Origin: Streptomyces echinoruber
Lineage (GTDB): Bacteria > Actinomycetota > Actinomycetes > Streptomycetales > Streptomycetaceae
Assembly: GCF_014651135.1 (NCBI RefSeq)
Contig: NZ_BMWH01000002.1
Location: 62,001 to 126,000 of the forward strand
DNA: 64,000 bases
Reading direction: 5' to 3'
In this document: piece after piece, positions 1-8,490 of the stretch
Numbering within the stretch: position 1 is the stretch's first letter
How the letters are laid out: each line of letters begins with the position of its first letter
Translations under genes and position numbers: made by a program
The notes under the pieces: model-generated
Seen by the model: only the letters and a program-made list of their open reading frames with translations
Databases searched by the model: none
What the model was told of the DNA's origin: nothing

Positions 1-957
1 TTCAAGCTGTCCACCATCCGCCGGGCCTACGAGGTCGCCGCGAAGGACCCCAACTTCCAGGCGACCGACGACTGCACGGTGGTCCTGCGCTACCTGCCGG
101 ACGTGCCGATCCACGTCGTCGCGGGCGACGAGTACAACATGAAGGTCACCCAGCCGGTCGACGTCTTCATCGCCGACAAGCTGTTCCAGCTGGCCTCCAC
201 CGCCGCCCCCGAGCAGAACGGCGAGGACGCCTACCGGCAGCTCCTCACCGGCAAGACCCTCGTCGTCTTCGGCGGCTCCTACGGCATCGGCAAGGACATC
301 GCCGAGCTGGCCGAGTCCTACGGCGCCACCGTCTACGCCCTGGGCCGCTCCACCACCGGCACCCACGTGGAGAACCCCGAGGACGTGGACGACGCGCTGT
401 CGCGGGCGTACGCCGAGACCGGCCGCATCGACTACGTCGTCAACACCGCGGGCGTGCTGCGCATCGGCAAGCTCGCCGAGACCGACAACGCCACCATCGA
501 GGAGGCGCTGAAGGTCAACTACCTCGCGCCGGTGCAGATCGCCCGTTCGGCCTACAAGTACCTCGCGGAGACCAAGGGCCAGCTGCTGCTGTTCACCTCC
601 TCCAGCTACACCCGCGGCCGCGCCGAGTACAGCCTGTACTCCTCCACCAAGGCCGCCGTGGTCAACCTGACCCAGGCGCTGAGCGACGAGTGGGCCGGCG
701 ACGGGGTGCGCGTCAACTGCATCAACCCCGAGCGCACCGCCACCCCGATGCGCACCAAGGCCTTCGGGCAGGAGCCCGCGGGCACCCTGCTGTCCTCCGA
801 GGCGGTGGCCCGCACCTCCCTCGACGTGCTGCTGAGCGAGCTCACCGGGCACGTCATCGACGTCCGCCAGCAGGACCCGACCGCGGCCGCCGGCAAGGCG
901 TCCGGATTCGAGCAGGCCCTGGCCAGCGTGCTGGACCGCCAGGAGGGCGTGGCATAA
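1..957 (+). CDS. Bifunctional cytidylyltransferase / short-chain dehydrogenase, 5' end missing
   Basis: The reading frame is open from base 1, so the gene begins upstream of the window and only about 318 C-terminal residues are seen. The first ~65 residues look like the end of an IspD/TarI-type cytidylyltransferase (AGDEYNMKVTQPVD, then DVFIADKLF). From about residue 80 a Rossmann fold follows (VVFGGSYGIGKDIAELA), with NTAG, a serine in LLFTSSSY and the YSSTK catalytic Tyr-x-x-x-Lys of classical SDR enzymes. Fusions of this kind make CDP-ribitol or a related CDP-polyol: the SDR domain reduces the sugar phosphate and the other domain adds CMP. The CDP-glycerol-type polymerase downstream fits a supply role for a wall teichoic-acid-like polymer. 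The exact polyol cannot be read from the sequence. Confidence 0.85.
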   Translation, partial: FKLSTIRRAYEVAAKDPNFQATDDCTVVLRYLPDVPIHVVAGDEYNMKVTQPVDVFIADKLFQLASTAAPEQNGEDAYRQLLTGKTLVVFGGSYGIGKDIAELAESYGATVYALGRSTTGTHVENPEDVDDALSRAYAETGRIDYVVNTAGVLRIGKLAETDNATIEEALKVNYLAPVQIARSAYKYLAETKGQLLLFTSSSYTRGRAEYSLYSSTKAAVVNLTQALSDEWAGDGVRVNCINPERTATPMRTKAFGQEPAGTLLSSEAVARTSLDVLLSELTGHVIDVRQQDPTAAAGKASGFEQALASVLDRQEGVA

Positions 958-982
958 TCGACGGCAATTAGCCGTTGGTAAT

Positions 983-1029
983 TCAGGCCTCTGTGAATAC
1001 ATGTTCACCGTGTATTCACAGAGGCCTGA
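983..1029 (+). terminator. 19-bp perfect inverted repeat, probable terminator
   Basis: Arms 983-1001 and 1011-1029 are perfectly complementary around a 9-nt loop, 26 bases after the stop of the upstream gene. No T-run follows, which is common for actinobacterial terminators. AT-rich sequence with TAGGCT and TAGATA (1063-1073), before the next gene, is a likely promoter region. The symmetric arms could also bind a regulator. Confidence 0.7.
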
Positions 1030-1116
1030 GTCTTCCATCGAGAAGGGTCGGACCAAGCGCCCTAGGCTAGATAAATCACCACAAAGACCGGCACCCCTCC
1101 CAGAGCAGGTTTCTCC

Positions 1117-3225
1117 GTGATATCCACCGCTATTCGCGTCGCCCGGGTGGGCAGCGCGGCCGAGCTGGCCGCAGCGGTCCTCATGATGCTGGGCTTCCCC
1201 TGCCTCATGCTGGCCGCGCTCGTCCCGAGCGTCCCCGCCTTCGCGGCCGCGGCCGCCGTGACGTACCTGGCGGACCACTATCTGCACCGCAAGAGCAGCT
1301 ACCTGATCAACCGGCTCAGCAAGGTCCGCGCGGGCCTGTCGATCCGCTTCCTGATCCGCCAGCTGCTCCTGGTCCTGCTGCTGGCCCGCCTGTCCCTCTC
1401 CAGCGACCTGATCTTCTACGGCGCGATCGGCTGCTTCATCGCCTTCTACGGCCTGCAGGCCCCGCACGGCGCCCTGGTCACGCTCATCCGCAACCGCCGC
1501 CGGCTGCCGGTCGCCACCCGCAACGTCGACCTGAAGTCGCGGATCCGCATCCCCGACGCCCCGCCGCGCCGCCTGCTGCACCGCTCCGCGGAGAAGATGC
1601 TCCACCTGGACCTGGCGGCCGTCGCCGGCCTGCTGGTCTCCGCGGCCACCGACTCCGCCGTCGTCGGCTTCGCGGGCATCGGCGTCACGCTCGGCCTCGG
1701 CATCCTGTACGTCCTCGCGCTCGCGCCGTACGTGCGCGGTCGGCGCGTCCCGCCCCGGGCCGAGGCCGTCCTGGCCGCCGTCGACGACTGGCTGCGCTGG
1801 TACAAGCCCGAGACGGTGCTGTACTTCTCCGGCTCCAAGGACTCCGCCTACCAGGTGAACATGTGGCTGGAGACCATGGAGCAGCTCGACACCCGGCCGC
1901 TGATCATCCTGCGCGAGCGGGTCATCCTGCAGAACCTGGCGCCCACCACGGTCCCCGTCATCTGCGTGCCCGGAGGGGTGCACCTGATGAACATGGACCT
2001 GTCCACGGTGCGCGTCGCGCTGTACGCCGCCAACGTCGGCAAGAACATCCACATGCTGCGCGTGCCGACCATGAAGCACGTCTTCATCGGCCACGGCGAC
2101 AGCGACAAGATCGCCAGCGTCAACCCGTTCAGCAAGGTCTACGACGAGGTGTGGACCGCCGGCCGGGCCGGCCGCGACCGCTACGCCATCGCCGACGTCG
2201 GCGTGCGCGACGAGGACATCGTCGAGGTCGGCCGCCCCCAGCTCGCGTCCATCCAGACCGGGCGGGGCGTGCCCGAGGACCGCATCCCGACCATCCTGTA
2301 CGCGCCGACCTGGGAGGGCTGGGACGACAACCCCGGCAACACCTCGATCCTCCTCGCCGGCGAGAACATCGTGCGGAAGCTGATCACCGCCGACCCGCCG
2401 GTGCGCGTGCTGTACAAGCCGCACCCCTTCACCGGCACCCGCAGCCCGCAGGCCAAGGCCGCCCACCAGCGCATCACCGCCCTGGTGGAGAAGGCCGCCG
2501 CCGAGCGCGCCGCCGACCCCCGCTTCACCGCCGACACCACCGCCCAGGCCAGGGCCAAGGAGGAGCTCGCCCGTATCGAGGCGCGCCTCGCCGAGCTCGC
2601 CGGCGGCGCGTACCAGGGCGACGAGGCCGAGCAGACCCGCGAGGGCATGATCGACCTGAAGAAGCACCAGGAGATCGCCCGGCTGCGCGCCGAGTGGAAC
2701 GACGCCTACTGGCGCTCCTTCCCGAGCTGGCAGCACCGTGTCATCACCGGCGCCGAGCCGCGCCTGTACGACTGCTTCAACGTCTCCGAGGCGATGGTTT
2801 CCGACATCTCCTCCGTCGTCTCCGACTTCATCGCCAGCGGCAAGCCGTACGCCGTCACCGACTCGGCCGGCCTGGGCGAGGAGGAGTTCAAGCGGCAGAA
2901 CACCGCCGTGCGCGCCGCCGTGATCCTCTCCAACAGCGCGAACGAGCTGGGCGCGCTGCTCGACGCGGTCCGCGACCCGGCCGCCGACCCGCTCGCGAAG
3001 GACCGCAAGGAGCTCAAGGAGTACCTGCTCGGCCCGGACGAGCCGAAGTCCATCGACCAGTTCAACACCGCGGTGAAAAACCTGGCGATCAAGGCCGAGA
3101 CCCGCAACCTCGGCCAGGCGACCCGCGTCGCCTCCGGCGGCGTCACCGAGACCGACCTGGCCGGAGCGATGCCGGGACCCCGCTCCTCGGCCACCGGCGA
3201 GGCGGACGGGGTGAACGCGGGCTGA
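1117..3225 (+). CDS. CDP-glycerol glycerophosphotransferase family protein (teichoic acid polymerase)
   Basis: This 702-residue protein should transfer polyol-phosphate units from a CDP-activated donor onto a growing wall polymer at the inner face of the membrane. The N-terminal ~210 residues are hydrophobic, with about four to six membrane segments. The catalytic half starts near residue 235 (FSGSKDSAYQVN) and shows IGHGDSDK, YKPHPFTG (~433) and SDISSVVSDF (~562), which match the conserved TagF/TagB glycerophosphotransferase blocks. Residues ~450-540 form a charged, Ala/Glu/Arg-rich, coiled-coil-like insertion between catalytic blocks. The GTG start is supported by AGAGCAGG seven bases upstream. 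It follows the CDP-polyol enzyme by 159 bp but has its own promoter-like region. Confidence 0.85.
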   Translation: MISTAIRVARVGSAAELAAAVLMMLGFPCLMLAALVPSVPAFAAAAAVTYLADHYLHRKSSYLINRLSKVRAGLSIRFLIRQLLLVLLLARLSLSSDLIFYGAIGCFIAFYGLQAPHGALVTLIRNRRRLPVATRNVDLKSRIRIPDAPPRRLLHRSAEKMLHLDLAAVAGLLVSAATDSAVVGFAGIGVTLGLGILYVLALAPYVRGRRVPPRAEAVLAAVDDWLRWYKPETVLYFSGSKDSAYQVNMWLETMEQLDTRPLIILRERVILQNLAPTTVPVICVPGGVHLMNMDLSTVRVALYAANVGKNIHMLRVPTMKHVFIGHGDSDKIASVNPFSKVYDEVWTAGRAGRDRYAIADVGVRDEDIVEVGRPQLASIQTGRGVPEDRIPTILYAPTWEGWDDNPGNTSILLAGENIVRKLITADPPVRVLYKPHPFTGTRSPQAKAAHQRITALVEKAAAERAADPRFTADTTAQARAKEELARIEARLAELAGGAYQGDEAEQTREGMIDLKKHQEIARLRAEWNDAYWRSFPSWQHRVITGAEPRLYDCFNVSEAMVSDISSVVSDFIASGKPYAVTDSAGLGEEEFKRQNTAVRAAVILSNSANELGALLDAVRDPAADPLAKDRKELKEYLLGPDEPKSIDQFNTAVKNLAIKAETRNLGQATRVASGGVTETDLAGAMPGPRSSATGEADGVNAG

Positions 3226-3281
3226 AAAGGCCCCGCTCCTCCCCTTCTCCACCTCCTTCGCCTTCTCCGCCGTTCGGCATC

Positions 3282-3320
3282 GGGCCCGGCCCCGGGGACC
3301 TCTTCCCCGGGGCCGGGCCC
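3282..3320 (+). terminator. 17-bp GC-rich hairpin terminator
   Basis: Arms 3282-3298 and 3304-3320 are perfectly complementary with a 5-nt loop, 56 bases after the polymerase stop codon. The rest of the 378-bp gap to the next gene contains no ORF I can support. A candidate promoter (TTTACC 3423-3428, TACGGT 3448-3453, 19-bp spacer) would give the next gene an untranslated leader of about 140 bases. Confidence 0.75.
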
Positions 3321-3603
3321 TCGTCACGCCCCCGCTCCGCGTGTTCCGCGCGTGAGATTCGCGCCCGGCGTGCTGCGCGCGTGAACTCCCCGCCCGCCCG
3401 GACTCTTTGGCGCTTCCCGGTCTTTACCGGCGCTTACCGTCACGGGCTACGGTGCTTTCCTGCCCGTACACCATGTGACTCGCGTCACCGGTCCATGGGG
3501 ACGGAGCAACCGTTCCAAGTGATCATCCGTCTAAGCAGTAGCCATGGGGCTATGCGGGGGAATTGCTTTTTCTGAGAGGACAAGAAGTGAAAAAGGGGGA
3601 CGC

Positions 3604-4827
3604 GTGACCGCGGCGCAGCCGGACGTCAGCGTGATCATCGGGGCCTACGAGGCGATGCCGTACCTCGTGGAATGCCTGGCCTCCGTCGAGGCGCAGACCA
3701 TCGACCCGGCCCGCATGGAGGTCATCGCAGTCGACGACGGCTCGACCGACGGCACGGGGGAGTACCTGGAGGAGTTCGCCGCGCGGGCTCCCATGCCGGT
3801 CACCGTGATCCGGCAGGAGAACTCCGGTGGGCCCAGCGGCCCGCGCAACGTCGGCCTCGCCAAGGCGACCGGCCGCTACGTCTTCTTCCTCGACGCCGAC
3901 GACCGGCTCGGCCCCGAGGCGCTGGAGCGCATGGTGGCCATGGCCGACCGCAACGGCACCGACGTCGTCCTCGGCCGGGTCGAGGGCGTCAACCGCACCG
4001 CACCCAAATCCATGTGGGGCAAGACGCTGGAGCGCACCGACGTCTTCTCCTCCAACATCAAGTTCACCCTCAGCGCGCAGAAGCTGTTCCGCCGCGAGCT
4101 GCTGGAGCGGCACGGCATGCGCTTCGACGAGTCGCTGTGGACCGGCGAGGACGCCCTGTTCACGATGGAGGCCTACCTGCGGGCCGACGGCGTCTCCGTC
4201 ATCGCCGACTACACCTGCTACTACCTGGTCGGCCGCGAGGACGGCAAGCACGTCACCAAGACCGGCGGCTACACCCTGCGCTTCGACTCCGCCCGCGCCC
4301 TGATGAACCTCATCGCGGAGATGGTCCCGCCCGGGGCGAAGCGGGACGCGCTCATGGTCCGTCCCTTCCTGGTCACGCTCCTGCCCCAGTTCGGGCCGAG
4401 GTTCCTCAAGGACAGCGAGGAGGTCCAGCGGCACAAGCTCGAACTCGCCAAGCCGCTCATGGACGCCCACTGGAACGAGGGCGTCGCCCACCGCCTCAAG
4501 GTCCACGAGCGGCTGCGCCTGTACCTGGTGGCCCAGCAGCGCCCCGACCTGCTCAAGGACGTCCTGGAGTTCCTCCGCGCCAAGCGCCAGGCCGCCGCCA
4601 TCCTGGAGCGGCGGGGCACCCGGGTCTACCTCGTCTACCCGCACTTCCGCTCCCGCAAGGCCCGGATACCCGACTGGGTCTACCTCGCCGAGGAGCGGGA
4701 GGCCAAGGCGTTCCTCGGCTGGCGCCGGAACCAGGTCGAATCCGTCCTGCGCAGGGCGGCCCGCAAGACCCGCCGCCTGCTGTCCCAGCGCCGCGCCACC
4801 CCCAAGGGCGCGGCTCCGGCCCTCTGA
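3604..4827 (+). CDS. Family 2 glycosyltransferase
   Basis: This is a 407-residue GT-A glycosyltransferase. The nucleotide-binding start VSVIIGAYEAMP lies near residue 8, AVDDGSTDGT near 43, and the metal-binding DXD motif is FFLDADDRLG near 94-103. WTGEDALF near 180 is a usual acceptor-side motif of this family. The C-terminal 150 residues are basic and helical. GTG 3604 is preferred over ATG 3544 because AGGGGGA lies just upstream and the extra 20 residues precede the fold. The gene is flanked by wall-polymer genes, so it probably glycosylates or extends the same polymer or its linkage unit. Donor and acceptor are unknown. Confidence 0.85.
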   Translation: MTAAQPDVSVIIGAYEAMPYLVECLASVEAQTIDPARMEVIAVDDGSTDGTGEYLEEFAARAPMPVTVIRQENSGGPSGPRNVGLAKATGRYVFFLDADDRLGPEALERMVAMADRNGTDVVLGRVEGVNRTAPKSMWGKTLERTDVFSSNIKFTLSAQKLFRRELLERHGMRFDESLWTGEDALFTMEAYLRADGVSVIADYTCYYLVGREDGKHVTKTGGYTLRFDSARALMNLIAEMVPPGAKRDALMVRPFLVTLLPQFGPRFLKDSEEVQRHKLELAKPLMDAHWNEGVAHRLKVHERLRLYLVAQQRPDLLKDVLEFLRAKRQAAAILERRGTRVYLVYPHFRSRKARIPDWVYLAEEREAKAFLGWRRNQVESVLRRAARKTRRLLSQRRATPKGAAPAL

Positions 4828-4858
4828 CGGGCCGCGCCCCGGGGCGGGCCGCCCCGCG

Positions 4859-6292
4859 CTATTCGCGGCCCGGCTGCAGCGCCCGGCGCAGGGGACGGGC
4901 CACGATGCGACGGGCGCGGCGGTAGACCGAGTGCGGGGTGACGGGAGCGGCGGCCTTGGCCGCCGCCTTCGCCGCGCTCCCCTTGGCCTTGGCCAGTTCC
5001 CGCTTCAACTGGGCGTTGTTGGCGGCCAGTTCGGAGATGCGCTGCTGCAGGAAGCCGAACCGCGTGGTCAGCGAGGCGAGGTCGATGTCGTTCCAGGGGC
5101 GGATGCCGGCCGGGAAGGACAGTGAGCGCAGCCGCTGCTCGAAGGCCGCGCCGCCGTCGCCGTGCGTGAAGGTGTTCCGCAGCCCGTTCTTGTCGAGGAA
5201 GCGGACGAAGCGGTCGAAGCGCTCGCGGTGGTTGCCGGTGAGCGCGCCGAAGTCGGCCCGCTCGTACAGCTCCGCCGGGTCGGTGTCCTCGGGCGTGCGG
5301 TCCAGCCGCTGGTGCGGGATCTCGAAGTAGCGGCACAGCTCCAGCGTGCGCGAGTCGAAGGCCAGCACGGTCGCCGGGGTGCCCGCCAGCAGGGCGGCGA
5401 TGTTGCCGTGGATGCGCGAGCCGAACGAGTAGTCGAAACCGCGCAGGTCGTCGATCCAGGTGACCGGGTCGACGTAGACCCGGACCTTGCCCTCCCGGTA
5501 CATCGGGTGGTCCGGGTGCGTCGGCATCTGAGTGATCCGGCCGGCGGGGGAGTCGGTGTCCCGCCAGTGGAGCTGCTTGGCGTCGGTGAGGTTCTGCCCG
5601 ATGTAGCACAGGTTCGGGTAGCGCGCGTGGGCGCGGGTGATGATCCGGTGCAGGCCGGCGCGCACCGCCGTGTGCGAGCCGTTGACCGCGATCCGCGACG
5701 CGGGCGTCAGCGCGCCGGCCTTCTTCTCCACCGTCAGCCGGTCGCCGTTCAGGAACATCGACGGGCAGCCGATGACCTCGACGTCCCGGAACCCCATGTC
5801 CCTGAGGTAGCGCTCGGTGAACTCGCCGCGCACGCCGATCGACGCGCTGCGCTCCAGCACCGCCGAGCAGAAGGCCCGCACCGTGGGCTCCATGGCCTTC
5901 AGCCGCGACGGGTCGTAGGTCACCCCCGTCTGCGCGCCCACGCCGAGCACCACCACCGGGATCCGCAGCTTGCCGATCAACCGGGTCAGCCGTTGCAGGG
6001 ACGCCTCGAACGAGGGGCGGAAGGCGTTGGCCAGCGGCACCACGAAGACGTCGTACTCCTCGTTGATCCGCCCGGCCGCCGAGACGTCGGTCGCTATGCC
6101 GTTCGAGACGACCTCGGTGTCCGGGGTGCTGAGGATCTTGTGTGCGGCGTCACTGAAGAGCAGGTTGCCGGAGTTGGTGGCGAAGACGTCCCGGTGGAGG
6201 GCCTCCTCGACCGTGAAGACGTCAAAGGGGCTCTTGCCCGATCTGAGGAGAATGCGCCTGACGGCGCCGACAGACTGCGACACATCGTGCAC
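4859..6292 (-). CDS. Polysaccharide pyruvyl transferase family protein
   Basis: The 477-residue protein has the PF04230-type layout: an N-terminal Rossmann-like half with VVLGVGAQTG, then VIGCPSMFLNG, and a C-terminal half with FDYSFGSRIHGNIAALLAGTPATVLAFDSRT, whose RIHG and AGTP elements are hallmarks of the family. Known members ketalise sugar residues of exopolysaccharide or wall polymers with pyruvate from PEP. The last 80 residues hold a predicted coiled coil (LQQRISELAANNAQLKREL) and a basic tail. The gene converges on the glycosyltransferase with a 31-bp gap. The start is GTG; a second GTG three codons in is also possible. Confidence 0.85.
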   Translation of the reverse strand: MHDVSQSVGAVRRILLRSGKSPFDVFTVEEALHRDVFATNSGNLLFSDAAHKILSTPDTEVVSNGIATDVSAAGRINEEYDVFVVPLANAFRPSFEASLQRLTRLIGKLRIPVVVLGVGAQTGVTYDPSRLKAMEPTVRAFCSAVLERSASIGVRGEFTERYLRDMGFRDVEVIGCPSMFLNGDRLTVEKKAGALTPASRIAVNGSHTAVRAGLHRIITRAHARYPNLCYIGQNLTDAKQLHWRDTDSPAGRITQMPTHPDHPMYREGKVRVYVDPVTWIDDLRGFDYSFGSRIHGNIAALLAGTPATVLAFDSRTLELCRYFEIPHQRLDRTPEDTDPAELYERADFGALTGNHRERFDRFVRFLDKNGLRNTFTHGDGGAAFEQRLRSLSFPAGIRPWNDIDLASLTTRFGFLQQRISELAANNAQLKRELAKAKGSAAKAAAKAAAPVTPHSVYRRARRIVARPLRRALQPGRE

Positions 6293-6307
6293 ATTAAATT
6301 TGCCGGG

Positions 6308-6336
6308 ACTTTAATTTCCATAGGAAACCAGTACAA
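6308..6336 (-). promoter_or_regulatory. Predicted promoter of the pyruvyl transferase gene
   Basis: On the minus strand TTGTAC (6336-6331) and TAAAGT (6313-6308) are separated by exactly 17 bases, inside an AT-rich patch that stands out from the GC-rich surroundings. Transcription would begin near 6301, only about nine bases before the GTG start, so the leader would be very short or absent. Confidence 0.55.
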
Positions 6337-6473
6337 CCTTTTGCCGTATGCGAAGCGTGAGCAAACGATCACTTCGCCCGTGTCCGGCAGCCGGACCGCC
6401 GCACGGCGCCCGGCCCGCTTCGCGTAGATTGCCGAGCGGGCAGCCGTACCGACGCGAGGGGATGCGACACAAG

Positions 6474-7655
6474 GTGGCAGGGGCAAGGCAGGCCGTGACC
6501 GAGGCCCGCAGGATCGTCGTCAAGGTGGGGTCCTCCTCGCTGACCACCGCCTCCGGCGGACTGGACGCCGATCGCGTCGACGCGCTCGTCGACGTGCTCG
6601 CCAAGGTCCGCGAAGAGGGGACGGCCCGAAAGGCCCCGGCCGAGGGCGCCGGCGGGAGACGAGCGGGCGACGGGCGCAGGGAGATCGTCCTGGTCTCCTC
6701 CGGCGCCATCGCCGCCGGCCTCGCCCCCCTCGGCCTCACCCGCCGCCCGAAGGACCTCGCCCGCCAGCAGGCGGCGGCCAGCGTCGGCCAGGGCCTCCTC
6801 GTGGCCCGCTACACCGCCTCCTTCGCCCGCTACGGCATCCGCGTCGGCCAGATCCTGCTCACCTCCGACGACATGAGCCGCCGCGCCCACCACCGCAACG
6901 CCTCCCGCACCCTGGACAAGCTGCTGGCGATGGGCGCCTTCCCGATCGTCAACGAGAACGACACCGTCGCCACCGACGAGATCCGCTTCGGCGACAACGA
7001 CCGCCTCGCCGCCCTCGTCGCCCACCTCGTCCGCGCCGACCTGCTGGTCCTGCTCTCCGACGTCGACGGCGTCTACGACGGCGACCCGAGCAGGCCCGGC
7101 ACCTCCCGCATCGCGGAGGTGCGCGGCCCCGGGGACCTCGCGCACGTCGAGATCGGCAGCGCGGGCCGGGCCGGCGTCGGCACCGGCGGCATGGTCACCA
7201 AGGTCGAGGCCGCCCGCATCGCGGCCGCCGCCGGCATCCCCGTCGTCCTCACCAGCGCCGTGCACGCCGCGGAGGCCCTCGCCGGCGGTGACACCGGCAC
7301 CTACTTCCACCCCACCGGCAGGCGCTCCGCCGACCGGCTGCTGTGGCTGCAGCACGCCACCACCCCGCAGGGCGCGCTCACCCTCGACGACGGCGCCGTG
7401 CACGCGGTCGTCGAACGGCGCAAGTCGCTGCTGCCCGCCGGGATCGCCGCCGTGGAGGGCGAGTTCAGCGCCGGGGACCCCGTCGAGCTGCGGGACGCCG
7501 CCGGGCGCCCGGTGGCCCGCGGGCTCGTCAACTTCGACGCCAAGGAGATCCCGCGGCTGATCGGCCGCTCGACGCGGGAGCTGGCGCGCGAACTGGGCCC
7601 GGCGTACGAACGCGAGGTCGTACACAGGGACGACCTGGTGATCCTTCCCGCCTGA
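6474..7655 (+). CDS. proB: Glutamate 5-kinase
   Basis: ProB phosphorylates glutamate to gamma-glutamyl phosphate, the first step of proline synthesis. The amino-acid kinase domain begins with VVKVGSSSLTT (~16) and contains LVSSGAIAAGL, NENDTVATDEIRFGDND and SDVDGVYDGDP. A PUA domain follows (GEFSAGDPVELRD, RGLVNFDAKE). The protein has 393 residues from GTG 6474, which GAGGGG precedes by 12 bases; ATG 6462 and GTG 6495 are alternatives. About 20 Gly/Ala/Arg-rich residues (~47-66) separate LAKVREEG from EIVLVSSGA, where E. coli ProB has a short loop. proA lies 0.8 kb downstream. Confidence 0.95.
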   Translation: MAGARQAVTEARRIVVKVGSSSLTTASGGLDADRVDALVDVLAKVREEGTARKAPAEGAGGRRAGDGRREIVLVSSGAIAAGLAPLGLTRRPKDLARQQAAASVGQGLLVARYTASFARYGIRVGQILLTSDDMSRRAHHRNASRTLDKLLAMGAFPIVNENDTVATDEIRFGDNDRLAALVAHLVRADLLVLLSDVDGVYDGDPSRPGTSRIAEVRGPGDLAHVEIGSAGRAGVGTGGMVTKVEAARIAAAAGIPVVLTSAVHAAEALAGGDTGTYFHPTGRRSADRLLWLQHATTPQGALTLDDGAVHAVVERRKSLLPAGIAAVEGEFSAGDPVELRDAAGRPVARGLVNFDAKEIPRLIGRSTRELARELGPAYEREVVHRDDLVILPA

Positions 7656-7803
7656 GCGATCGAAAAGATCCCGAAAGCGGACCGAAACACTCGCGCGGGC
7701 GCGGTACCCGGTGGGGGACGTTCCGTAAAACCGCCCCATGGAGCCGTGCGGCCTGCTGCACTGGGGTGTCAGGACATCGGCGCGGCTTGTGAAGGAGGCC
7801 GTC

Positions 7804-8268
7804 GTGAGACGAGTGCGCCCCGGGACGGCGCCGTCCCGCGGAGTTTCCTCCCGGGCGGCCGGCGAGGAGCGCGCCCTGACCAGCGTGCCGGCCGGCGACC
7901 GGCTCGCGGGCGAGGAACCCGGGGAGCTGCCCCGCCTGTGGCACGTCACCCTCAGCCTCTCCGGTCCGGAGACCCCGCTGGCGGAGCTGCGCCGGGGTCT
8001 GGAGCAGCTCGCCCACGACCATCCCTTCCTGCTGACCAGCAGATACGCGGCCGACCACGTGGAGATCCGCTACTGGGAGGAGGCCCGCGACCTGCACGAC
8101 GCGGCCGCCGTCGCCCTGCGCCTGTGGGGCGAGCACCGCCGCTCCGCCAACCTTCCGCCGTGGGAGATCGTCGGTCTGGAGGTCATCGACCGCGAGACCT
8201 ACCACCAGCGCCTCGCCGAGGGCCACGGCCCGCCTCCGGCGGTCCCGGTCGGCGTCCATCCCTTCTGA
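7804..8268 (+). CDS. Conserved hypothetical protein between proB and proA
   Basis: This is a 154-residue protein whose family I do not recognise. The GTG start has an excellent AAGGAGG at 7792-7798, five bases upstream. The first 35 residues are basic and probably disordered. The rest, from LWHVTLSLSG on, reads as a compact alpha/beta domain with DHVEIRYWEEARDLHDAAAVALRLW and a proline-rich tail. There are no membrane segments and no cysteines. The fold pattern (beta strand, helix, beta strand, long helix) and the position between the two proline genes suggest a small regulatory or binding role, but nothing in the sequence proves this. A 25-bp direct repeat overlaps its stop codon. Confidence 0.7.
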   Translation: MRRVRPGTAPSRGVSSRAAGEERALTSVPAGDRLAGEEPGELPRLWHVTLSLSGPETPLAELRRGLEQLAHDHPFLLTSRYAADHVEIRYWEEARDLHDAAAVALRLWGEHRRSANLPPWEIVGLEVIDRETYHQRLAEGHGPPPAVPVGVHPF

Positions 8269-8478
8269 CCCGGCCGGCGTCCATTCCTTCTGACCCGGCC
8301 GGCTCGCACGCCCCGGACCCGCGTCGGCCCGCGGGCCCCGCAGCCGACCCGCAGGCCCCGCAGCCGGTCCGTCGCGGCCGGCATCCGGTCGGTTCGCGGG
8401 CCCCGGCAGCCGGTGCGAGGGCCCCGCGCACCCGTCTCGGGGTGTGGACCGGCGCCCGAACAGTCCCGGATCGCGCAC

Positions 8479-8490
8479 TACCCTTCCCTC
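8479..8490 (+). promoter_or_regulatory. -10 element giving a leaderless proA mRNA
   Basis: TACCCT at 8479-8484 is followed by six bases and then the proA ATG. No Shine-Dalgarno sequence is present. This spacing places the transcription start at the A of ATG. Confidence 0.55.
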
